A stretch of DNA of 64,000 nt from Acinetobacter lwoffii (GTDB lineage Bacteria > Pseudomonadota > Gammaproteobacteria > Pseudomonadales > Moraxellaceae), in NCBI RefSeq assembly GCF_024129735.1, contig NZ_JAMXXK010000013.1, forward strand, positions 1 to 64,000, in the 5' to 3' direction. Position numbers and translations under genes: made by a program. The notes under the pieces were generated by a model that was not told the origin of the DNA, did no database searches, and saw only the letters and a program-made list of their open reading frames with translations. How positions within the stretch are numbered: position 1 is the first letter of the stretch; each line of letters starts with the position of its first letter. Positions 21,749-28,987 of the stretch are shown here, one piece after another.

Positions 21749-22231
21749 TTAGCCTGCTCGGTGATAAGGATGGTTGTTATTGATGCTCATGGCACGATAA
21801 AGCTGCTCGATCAGCATGACACGTACCAGTGGATGCGGCAGAGTTAACTTGGAAAGTGACCAGTGCCATGCCGCAGCTTTACGTACGGCTTCCGAGTGAC
21901 CATCCGGTCCGCCAATTGCAAGTGCTACATCATTGCCTTCCAGCATCCAGCCTTTCATGGTTTCAGCCAGTTTTTCGGTACTGAATTCACGTCCGCCCAC
22001 TTCAAGCGCAATCAGGGTTTCATTCTGCTTGAGCGCATTTAAAATACTGTCGCCCTCAATATTACGGTATTTCAGAATATCCGCTTCAGAATCATTTTTC
22101 CCGCGCTTGGCCATCGGCAGTTCAATAATCTGGGTCTGTACAAAAGGTTGAATACGCTTGAAATAATCTTCAAAACCAGTCAGCACCCACGCTGGCATTT
22201 TTTGACCAATGGTCAGGATACGGATTTTCAT
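21749..22231 (-). CDS. rlmH: 23S rRNA (pseudouridine(1915)-N3)-methyltransferase RlmH
   Basis: A SPOUT-class methyltransferase that modifies pseudouridine 1915 of 23S rRNA in the finished ribosome. The 160 residues include EVGGREFSTEKLA, the SAM-knot motif AIGGPDGHSEAV and the C-terminal HPLVRVMLIEQLYRAMSI. The length is a few residues above E. coli RlmH (155). In E. coli it sits with rsfS and mrdA-mrdB; here it stands apart from mrdA by about 8 kb. Confidence 0.96.
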   Translation of the reverse strand: MKIRILTIGQKMPAWVLTGFEDYFKRIQPFVQTQIIELPMAKRGKNDSEADILKYRNIEGDSILNALKQNETLIALEVGGREFSTEKLAETMKGWMLEGNDVALAIGGPDGHSEAVRKAAAWHWSLSKLTLPHPLVRVMLIEQLYRAMSINNNHPYHRAG

Positions 22232-22383
22232 ACAGACAGATCAATAATTGGATACCTCATTATAACGATCAAACAACATGAAGTTGAGCAGGGAAACAAA
22301 TTGAAATTGAAATGAGAGATTTAGTGTTGCTTTAATGTCCTTAGTTCAAGTATCCGCTTGATAAAGGAATGGAATAATAATAA

Positions 22384-23331
22384 ATGCGGAACAGTGTCAT
22401 GATAAAAGGATGTTGTACTGTGCTGCTGTTACTGATAGGCCTCATGGGGCCTAGTCTCTGTGCAGCCAATTCGAGCAAAAATGCTCAGGTCTCTCATCTG
22501 GAATTATTTTTTAGCCAGATCATGAGTGTCGATGAATACCGAAATTATAAAAATCTAAAAGAGCTGAATCGGGTATCTGCCTGGATCAAAGGGCAGATGC
22601 AGCGCTTTGGTATTCCATGCCAGTTTCAGGTTTATGTGGTCAATAACCTGAGTTACCGAAATGTCATCTGTAGCTTGGATACTCAAGCCAAAACCAAGAT
22701 GGTGATGGGGGCACATTATGATGTCTTTAGTGCCCGAAACGGTGCTGATAATAATGCCTCAGGGGTAGCGGGTTTACTGGAAACTGCAAGATTACTGGCC
22801 CTGCAAAAATCCAAGCTCAAACATGATGTCGAATTTGCTTTCTATACGCTTGAAGAGCCGCCTTTTTTCAAGACAGAACATATGGGCAGTTATATGCATG
22901 CCAAGTCTTTAAAAAAGCAGAAGCAGAAAATTGAGGGCGTGGTGATTCTGGATTCGATTGGTTATTTTGATGAATATCAGGTGCAGAGCTATCCGGTGGG
23001 ATTAAAATGGATTTATCCACGACATGGCAATTTCATTGCAGCCATTGGGCATTTAGCCTCAACTGGCCTGACTGGAGATTATTGTGATGCCATGCAGCGT
23101 TTTAACCGTCTGGAATGTCAACGCTTTGTCAGCCCAAGTTTTGCTCAGGATATGAATTTCTCGGGCTATCTGAATTATGCCAAATTCAACTATTCGACCA
23201 TGCTGATTACCGATACTGCGAGTTATCGTAATCCTTATTACAATACCGAATTGGATACCCTCGACAAGCTTGATCTGAACAAGATGACTCATGTGATTGA
23301 TGGATTGGTTACGATGGCACTACAGCCATAA
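22384..23331 (+). CDS. Secreted M28-family zinc aminopeptidase-like protein
   Basis: A 315-residue exported hydrolase with a signal peptide ending near PSLCA. Peptidase family M28 zinc ligands are visible: His and Asp in MGAHYDVFSARNGADNNASG (near 113-130), the catalytic/ligand Glu pair in YTLEEPPFF (near 156) and a later Asp in VVILDSIGYFD. A closing His or equivalent is less clear. It probably acts in the periplasm or outside the cell on peptides. ATG 22399 is an alternative start. Monocistronic, followed by a terminator shared with lon. Confidence 0.75.
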   Translation: MRNSVMIKGCCTVLLLLIGLMGPSLCAANSSKNAQVSHLELFFSQIMSVDEYRNYKNLKELNRVSAWIKGQMQRFGIPCQFQVYVVNNLSYRNVICSLDTQAKTKMVMGAHYDVFSARNGADNNASGVAGLLETARLLALQKSKLKHDVEFAFYTLEEPPFFKTEHMGSYMHAKSLKKQKQKIEGVVILDSIGYFDEYQVQSYPVGLKWIYPRHGNFIAAIGHLASTGLTGDYCDAMQRFNRLECQRFVSPSFAQDMNFSGYLNYAKFNYSTMLITDTASYRNPYYNTELDTLDKLDLNKMTHVIDGLVTMALQP

Positions 23332-23358
23332 TTCAGTTGTTTTATTCAATAACTCAAT

Positions 23359-23387
23359 AAAAAACCCTGCCGAAGCAGGGTTTTTTA
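23359..23387. terminator. Bidirectional terminator
   Basis: The stem AAACCCTGC/GCAGGGTTT with a CGAA tetraloop is flanked by A and T runs. It lies between the M28 peptidase gene and the convergent lon. Confidence 0.92.
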
Positions 23388-23403
23388 TACGAAACATCAA
23401 GTC

Positions 23404-25830
23404 TTAATGACGCGCTGCTTTCGCTTCTTCTTTGGTTTTCACAATTGGTGCTTTAACCAAGGCTTTTGGCAAAGAGGTCAGTGCCAGCGGTAAAATCTCA
23501 TCAATCGATTTTACGGCTTTAATTTCTAGACCTTCTTTGACATTTTCTGGAATTTCCGCCAGGTCACGTACGTTTTCCTGTGGAATGAATACCAGCTTGA
23601 TGCCACCACGATGGGCTGCCAAAAGTTTCTCTTTCAAGCCACCGATACGCAGCGCACGACCGCCCAGACTGGTTTCACCTGTCATCGCGATATCCGGACG
23701 AATCGGGATACCCGTGAAAGCAGATACCAATGCTGTAGTCAAAGCCAAACCTGCCGATGGACCATCTTTCGGTGTTGCGCCTTCAGGTAAATGCACATGC
23801 ACGTCGGTTTCTTCAAAGCGCGAGGCTTCGATGCCGAGTTCATCCGCACGGGTACGCACTACAGTCATCGCAGCGGTAATCGATTCTTTCATGACATCGC
23901 CAAGAGAACCGGTGGTAATGAACTTGCCTTTACCTGGTACTGCTGCAACTTCAATGGTCAGTAATTCACCGCCAACAGAAGTCCAAGCCAGACCATTTAC
24001 ACGGCCGATTTGCGCTTCTTCTTCTGCCATACCATAGTCAAATTTATGTGGACCCAAGTAATCTGGAAGATTTCCTGCGGTCACTTCAACCTGAAGATTT
24101 TTGGCTTTCTTGCTAACCGCTTCTTTCACCACTTTACGTGCAATTTTTGACACTTCACGTTCAAGGTTACGAACACCGGCTTCACGGGTATAACGGCGCA
24201 CGATGTCACGAATCGCTTCTTCATGCACGGTCAATTCTTTGGCACGTAGACCATTGTTCTTGATGGCTTTAGGAACAAGATAGCGGTCCGCAATATTGAC
24301 TTTCTCTTCTTCGGTATAACCCGGAAGACGAATCACTTCCATACGATCCAGCAGCGCCTCAGGAATATTCATGCTGTTCGCGGTACAGATAAACATCACT
24401 TCAGACAGGTCCAGATCTAGATCCAGATAGTGATCGCTGAACTTGTTGTTCTGTGATGGATCAAGCACTTCAAGCATTGCAGAAGCCGGATCGCCACGGT
24501 AGTCTTGCGCCATCTTGTCGATTTCATCGAGCAGGAACAACGGGTTTTTTACACCCACTTTAGTCAATGACTGCACAATTTTACCTGGCATCGCACCGAT
24601 ATAGGTACGACGGTGACCGCGAATTTCAGCTTCGTCACGTACGCCGCCCAGCGCCATACGCACGAACTCACGACCAGTTGCCTTGGCAATCGATTCACCC
24701 AGTGAAGTTTTACCAACACCTGGAGGACCAACCAAGCATAGAATCGGGCCACGCAATTTTTTCACACGTGACTGAACTGCGAGATATTCCACAATACGAT
24801 CTTTGACATCGTCCAGACCATAGTGGTCTGCATCCAGAATTTCCTGTGCTTTGTTCAGGTTAATGCTGACTTTGCTGGCTTTATTCCACGGTGTATCTAG
24901 AATCACTTCTAGATAGTTGCGTACCACAGCAGCTTCACTTGAAGCAGGCTGCATCGCTTTTAATTTACGGAATTCAGCTTCTGCTTTTTTACGTACATGC
25001 TCAGGCAAATCGGCTTCAGCAAGACGTTTTTCAATTTCAGCAACATCATCTTCCGCGCCGCCGTTCATATCAGAAAGCTCGCGCTGAATGACTTTCATTT
25101 TTTCATTCAGGAAGTATTCGCGCTGGTTCTTTTCCATCTGACGTTTAACAGAGTCATGCAGGGTTTGCTCAATCTGCTGTTCTTCAGACTGTTGCAATAG
25201 ATAAGTCATCAGCTCAGTCAAATGCGCTTCGAATTCGTCATGTTCCAGAAATTTCTGTTTGACATCAATATTCAATGGAACACGGGTTGCGACGAAGAAC
25301 AATAACTGTAATAGATCTTCAATTTTGTTAGCTGCGGTGATCAGTTCACGCGCATTACGTAGCTTCGCTTCTGCATATTGAGCGAAGAGCGCACGTAATT
25401 CCTGCAGGCGCACAGCTTGGGTGTCTGCATCGACGCTCACCGTCATTGGGCTGAGTTCATGCTCTGCTGTCAGATACTCAGTTTCGTCAATGATGGTTTT
25501 TAGCTTGGCACGGTGTAGGCCTTCGATCAGGACTTTAATACAGTTTTCATCATTTTCGTGATTCACAACTTGCACAATCTTCGCGACAGTACCGTATTGA
25601 TATAAATTGTCGTGATCAATTTCTTCTGTAAGCGAATCTTTTTGCGCAACTACAAATACTAGATTGTCACTGTTACGAGCCACATCAACTGCATTGATCG
25701 ATTTTTCACGACCGACAAACAGCGCAATTTGCATATGCGGATAAACCACCACATCACGCAACGCCAAAAGGGGTAGTACACTTGGAACCTGAGGCTCTAA
25801 GGTTTCTTGATTCATAATAATTTCAGACAT
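23404..25830 (-). CDS. lon: ATP-dependent protease Lon
   Basis: The cytoplasmic AAA+ serine protease that degrades misfolded and regulatory proteins. From ATG 25830 it has 808 residues: N-terminal substrate-recognition domain (LPLLALRDVVVYPHM), Walker A GPPGVGKTSLG, Walker B FLLDEIDKM, and the protease domain with the Ser-Lys dyad (PKDGPSAGLA and, later, the Lys in LPKALVKAP region/GGLKEKLLAA). The start is fixed by an AGGAG site five bases before ATG 25830; the GTG two codons earlier overlaps that site. A sigma-32-like promoter lies about 45 bases upstream. Monocistronic. Confidence 0.97.
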   Translation of the reverse strand: MSEIIMNQETLEPQVPSVLPLLALRDVVVYPHMQIALFVGREKSINAVDVARNSDNLVFVVAQKDSLTEEIDHDNLYQYGTVAKIVQVVNHENDENCIKVLIEGLHRAKLKTIIDETEYLTAEHELSPMTVSVDADTQAVRLQELRALFAQYAEAKLRNARELITAANKIEDLLQLLFFVATRVPLNIDVKQKFLEHDEFEAHLTELMTYLLQQSEEQQIEQTLHDSVKRQMEKNQREYFLNEKMKVIQRELSDMNGGAEDDVAEIEKRLAEADLPEHVRKKAEAEFRKLKAMQPASSEAAVVRNYLEVILDTPWNKASKVSINLNKAQEILDADHYGLDDVKDRIVEYLAVQSRVKKLRGPILCLVGPPGVGKTSLGESIAKATGREFVRMALGGVRDEAEIRGHRRTYIGAMPGKIVQSLTKVGVKNPLFLLDEIDKMAQDYRGDPASAMLEVLDPSQNNKFSDHYLDLDLDLSEVMFICTANSMNIPEALLDRMEVIRLPGYTEEEKVNIADRYLVPKAIKNNGLRAKELTVHEEAIRDIVRRYTREAGVRNLEREVSKIARKVVKEAVSKKAKNLQVEVTAGNLPDYLGPHKFDYGMAEEEAQIGRVNGLAWTSVGGELLTIEVAAVPGKGKFITTGSLGDVMKESITAAMTVVRTRADELGIEASRFEETDVHVHLPEGATPKDGPSAGLALTTALVSAFTGIPIRPDIAMTGETSLGGRALRIGGLKEKLLAAHRGGIKLVFIPQENVRDLAEIPENVKEGLEIKAVKSIDEILPLALTSLPKALVKAPIVKTKEEAKAARH

Positions 25831-25875
25831 GAGCACTCCTAATGAGTGACAACGGTGTTGCCATGCTTTTAATAG

Positions 25876-25900
25876 TGATGGGTAATTTTAAAAATACAAG
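25876..25900 (-). promoter_or_regulatory. Probable sigma-32 promoter of lon
   Basis: On the minus strand CTTGTA (25900-25895) and CCCATCA (25882-25876) are 12 bases apart. This matches the heat-shock consensus CTTGAAA-N(11-16)-CCCCATNT with one change in the -35 and one in the -10. It lies about 45 bases before the lon start, in keeping with Lon being a heat-shock protein. Confidence 0.5.
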
Positions 25901-25977
25901 GGCAGTTAAGATTAAATTGTATGAAAAATGACTAATTATGTGATTTTAAAGTAGTTAGCAAGGGTAAAATTGCAAAA

Positions 25978-26559
25978 TTAACGTTTGAACTTTATAAAAA
26001 CTGTCGGGGTGATTAAAGCATCAAGGGGCTGATCCCATGTTTCACGTTTTAACGGCTGTGCCAGCAGTTGAAAGTCATGCGCCAGCCCCAGACGGAATGG
26101 ACGCCCAGGTGCAGAAGCCAAGGTACGATCATAAAAACCGCCGCCCATACCAATCCGTGTGCCCGAAGTATCACAGGCCAATAGTGGCATGAGCAATAAA
26201 TCCAGTTTGGAAACATGTACACCACGGGTGCTCATGGGCTCTCGCATACCCAGCCGATGATGGGCAAAGCGCTTGTTATGGTATTGGTGCTGGCTGATCC
26301 GGATCCAGACCAGCTGCTGATTCATGTCGCAAATCGCTGGTAGATACACCTGTTTGCCCAGTTTAAAGCAGCGTTCAATAATCGCCTGGGTCTGAATCTC
26401 CCCAAAAGCATGCAAATACAGGCCAATACGTTGGGCATGAATAAATTCTGGACTGCGGATCAGACGGTTTAGAACTTTTTGTGCGGATTGCCTTTGCTCA
26501 AATTTAGAGAGATGACGACGCGTTTTACGAAGGTATCTTCTTAATTCCTGAATGGTCAT
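25978..26559 (-). CDS. 5-formyltetrahydrofolate cyclo-ligase
   Basis: Converts 5-formyl-THF to 5,10-methenyl-THF with ATP, returning folate to the one-carbon pool. The 193 residues show the family pattern: an N-terminal basic helix (RRYLRKTRRHLSKFEQRQSA), a central PLLACDTSGTRIGMGGGFYDRTL with the MGGGFYD phosphate-binding motif, and a C-terminal LGLAHDFQLL. In enterobacteria this gene (fau/ygfA) lies just after ssrS and zapA. Here it is about 9 kb away from them on the same strand. Confidence 0.9.
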   Translation of the reverse strand: MTIQELRRYLRKTRRHLSKFEQRQSAQKVLNRLIRSPEFIHAQRIGLYLHAFGEIQTQAIIERCFKLGKQVYLPAICDMNQQLVWIRISQHQYHNKRFAHHRLGMREPMSTRGVHVSKLDLLLMPLLACDTSGTRIGMGGGFYDRTLASAPGRPFRLGLAHDFQLLAQPLKRETWDQPLDALITPTVFIKFKR

Positions 26560-26999
26560 AGGGCAAAAAGCATATGCAACAAATTTGTGCTCTAGTCTAA
26601 GTGGGAATTCTGGAAAAGTAAAAAATAATTATGAGCTTCAATTTTATATTATTCCATATCTGCTTATTTAAATTTCGGCTAATTTTGCCAGCAGTCTCAA
26701 AGTTAAAAAACTAAAAAAGTATTTATATCACTAATTTTTTTAATATCTCGAAACGGTCAATTCATTTTCTTTGATTCACGATTTTCCAAGCAATCCATCG
26801 TTCAGTGACAAACTCTGGAAACGCATCAATTTAAGCACTTTGAAACAGCTTTCGATCAATAAAAATACAATTCTAAAGTAGGTTTATTCTGTTTTTTGGT
26901 GAAAGATAGACAAGGGATCATATGACTATTCTCGACTGATATATGAAACACATTGTGCTTAGGCAGAGCGTGTAAGACCTAAATCAATGGAGATTGAAC
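26560..26999. other. AT-rich intergenic region
   Basis: This 440-base AT-rich spacer lies between the cyclo-ligase gene and the broken VOC gene. It has no open frame with support, no terminator hairpin and no RNA that I can recognise. It marks the left edge of the accessory-looking segment. Confidence 0.5.
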
Positions 27000-27485
27000 A
27001 TGATGAATATTGCGAAGAACACCATCTGCCTTTGGTACGATGACGATGCCGAAGGTGCAGCACGATTTTATGCAGAAACCTTTCCAGACTCCTCAGTTGG
27101 CGCGATCAATCTTGCACCCGGAGATTATCCCTCCGGAAAAGAAGGCGATGTTATCACCGTTGAATTTACGGTGATGGGCGTTGCCTGCATTGGACTGAAT
27201 GGTGGCCCTGACTTTCAACACAATGAAGCATTTTCATTTCAGGTGGCGACTGAAGACCAAGAAGAAACAGACCGTTAATGGAATGCCATTATTGGCAATG
27301 GTGGTCAGGAAAGTGAGTGTGGATGGTGTAAAGACAAGTGGGGCATTTCCTGGCAGATTACGCCAGTGGTCCTCATCAACGCCTGTAACAGTCTTGACCG
27401 CGCTGCGGCCAAGCGCGCATTTAATGCGATGATGACCATGAAAAAAATTGACATCTCCGTGATCGAAGCGGCATTTCATGGTTAA
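27000..27485 (+). pseudogene. VOC/PhnB-like (3-dmu-9_3-mt domain) protein, broken by an in-frame stop
   Basis: The reading frame from ATG 27000 (ribosome-binding site ggag at 26989-26992) encodes the start of a vicinal-oxygen-chelate protein of the PhnB-like family: LWYDDDAEGAARFYAETFPDS, then CIGLNGGPDFQHNEAFSFQV. A TAA at 27276-27278 interrupts it. The same frame then continues without any shift to a TAA at 27483-27485 and encodes the typical rest: WNAIIGNGGQESECGWCKDKWG, SWQITPVVL, and a C-terminal helix. Family members usually have Tyr at the stop position (DRYWNAI), so one base change TAC/TAT to TAA explains it. The protein would be about 161 residues if intact. Function of this subfamily is not established. 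Confidence 0.85.
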
Positions 27486-27686
27486 GCGCCAAAGATATTG
27501 TCTTTCATTCGAGTTGATATTGCTGTGTAGCGCAATTTCACTGCAATAGTTAAATCTTCTCCTTTCTTTTTATCAACTCAAATTATCCCTCAACTCTATA
27601 AGGATCCGTTACAAAAATTTCAGATCAATCCAACTTGATTTGAACCTAAATCCAATTTCTTCATGATGATTCAAGGAGAATGTGCC

Positions 27687-28276
27687 ATGAATTTTCCTCA
27701 ATTACTGTTTATGGCGGGATGGGTCGCCCTGTCTGCACCTGCCGCTTTAGCCGTTGAACCGCCCATGTCGGGCAAAGCTAGCTCAGGTGCAGCTTCCTCT
27801 GCCGCCGATAAGAAAGCCATCGCGAGTGCCATGACTGCTGCACCTAAGAAAGTAGCCGCTGCGGCCAAGATTGTCGCTGTCGGGACAGATGGCAAAATGC
27901 GTACCTTGCGCAAGGGCAATAATGGTTTTACCTGTATGCCGGATAATCCGACCACGCCAGGTCCAGATCCGATGTGCATGGATCAGGCCGCTCTAGAATG
28001 GGCAGAGGCCTGGATGGGACATAACCCCCCATAGTCGGGAAAGTAGGCTTTATGTATATGCTAGCAGGCGGTACGGATGCCAGTAATGTCGATCCCTATG
28101 CCAAGAAGCCTAGTGCGGGCAATCATTGGGTTAAAACGCGTCCCCATGTCATGATCGTCGGTGCTGAAGCTCGTTTCTATGATATGTATCCTAAGCATAC
28201 GCAACCCGATACCGCTGTGCCCTATGTCATGTGGTCTGGGACGCCTTATCAGCACTTAATGATTCCTGTGAAGTAA
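27687..28276 (+). pseudogene. Secreted conserved protein, frameshifted at a C run
   Basis: Starts at ATG 27687 behind AAGGAGAA (27675-27682). It encodes a signal peptide (SAPAALA), an Ala/Ser/Lys-rich linker and a domain beginning DGKMRTLRKGNNGFTCMPDNP. The frame stops with TAG at 28032-28034. From the run of six C at 28025-28030 the -1 frame continues IVGKVGFMYMLAGGTDASN and so on to a TAA at 28274-28276, ending HLMIPVK. One extra C would join both parts into one 197-residue protein. It could be a true mutation, phase variation at the C run, or a sequencing slip. The coding is more GC-rich and Ala-rich than its surroundings, which suggests transfer. I recognise a conserved secreted protein but no function. 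Confidence 0.75.
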
Positions 28277-28383
28277 TGAATTACCGCAACGACGAATACA
28301 CGCTGACTCAAATCCTTCAATTCGGGTATTTAATACACTCAATTTTTATTGCTGTCCTAAGCTTTCAAATAGAATAGTTCACT

Positions 28384-28411
28384 TAAAAGCTCATCAACAG
28401 ATGGGCTTTTA
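28384..28411 (+). terminator. Probable intrinsic terminator
   Basis: The stem AAAAGCTCATC/GATGGGCTTTT (one G-T pair) has an AACA loop and a short T-rich tail. It lies about 110 bases after the frameshifted secreted-protein gene. Confidence 0.6.
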
Positions 28412-28602
28412 TATCAGCATTGTGAAAGTTGAATGGGGTAATTAACGAAATATAAGCCTTAGTCTAAAGCCAAATTCTTGGTACATGGTTTTTGCACTGA
28501 ATTGAAAACAGGCTGAACCAAAAACAACCATTCAATGAAATTCTTCCCAATTTATACATCTTAAATTTTATTAAAATATTGAAAATAAAATAAAAATTAA
28601 AC

Positions 28603-28618
28603 TGGCATAAGTTCTGCA
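28603..28618 (+). promoter_or_regulatory. Sigma-54-like promoter of the carboxylase locus
   Basis: TGGCATA-N4-CTGCA matches the sigma-54 (RpoN) -24/-12 consensus TGGCACG-N4-TTGCA. The invariant GG (28604-28605) and GC (28616-28617) have exact spacing. Transcription would begin about 28629-28631, some 27 bases before the first ORF. Nitrogen control by NtrC would suit a urea/guanidine-type carboxylase. Confidence 0.6.
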
Positions 28619-28633
28619 TAACTGTATTTAAAC

Positions 28634-28655
28634 TTGGATACAAGATTGGATACAG
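28634..28655 (+). promoter_or_regulatory. Two GntR-type operator-like sites
   Basis: TTGGATACA occurs twice with a 12-base period (28634-28642 and 28646-28654). The first copy extends to TTGGATACAA, a near-palindrome like the TTGTATACAA sites of FCD-class GntR repressors. They lie right after the predicted sigma-54 start site and just before the first ORF, a position suited to repression by the GntR regulator encoded in the same locus. Confidence 0.5.
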
Positions 28656-28656
28656 A

Positions 28657-28920
28657 ATGCTTCATCAGAAAATGATCGGCTGGACAGTCCGAAAATGGCG
28701 CGATGCCCATCAGGAAAAACAGCTTGCACTGAATCATCTTGCTCAACGCATTACCCATGTTGAGGTGGGTGAACTTGTCTGGATTTCGGTTGCGACTGCT
28801 GCACCTCTTCAAGCAAAAATCGATGCATTTAAAAAAGCTGTATTTGCGGACGGTATGTATCAAAGGCTACCACACAGAGCAGCGAACATAGTCGATAGCG
28901 GTTTTATATACAGCAGCTGA
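28657..28920 (+). CDS. Small unrecognised protein ahead of the carboxylase gene
   Basis: An open frame of 87 residues starting two bases after the operator-like repeats and ending 67 bases before the carboxylase start. It is soluble in character: a basic N-terminal helix (WTVRKWRDAHQEKQL), a stretch with hydrophobic strand pattern (VEVGELVWISVATAAP) and a short C-terminal tail. There is no signal peptide, no cysteine and no metal motif. It does not look like the DUF1989 urea-amidolyase-associated proteins that often accompany such carboxylases. It has no strong ribosome-binding site. It could be a real accessory protein or a remnant of a longer gene. Confidence 0.4.
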   Translation: MLHQKMIGWTVRKWRDAHQEKQLALNHLAQRITHVEVGELVWISVATAAPLQAKIDAFKKAVFADGMYQRLPHRAANIVDSGFIYSS

Positions 28921-28987
28921 ATCAGAAAAAAACGAAATAGATTCATTCAGCAGATTCAAAAAATAGATAAAATAACAGGGGATTCAT

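Larger units (their letters stand above)
28277..28656. other. Intergenic region with terminator and regulatory sites of the carboxylase locus
   Basis: This 380-base spacer holds a terminator for the broken secreted-protein gene (28384-28411). Near its right end lie a sigma-54-like promoter (28603-28618) and repeated operator-like sites (28634-28655). A search by eye for a guanidine-I riboswitch found no matching conserved motifs. Confidence 0.55.

Noticed and set aside
28277..28656. Possible guanidine-I riboswitch ahead of the carboxylase
   Set aside because: I looked for the conserved riboswitch motifs and found none; a covariance-model search would settle it.
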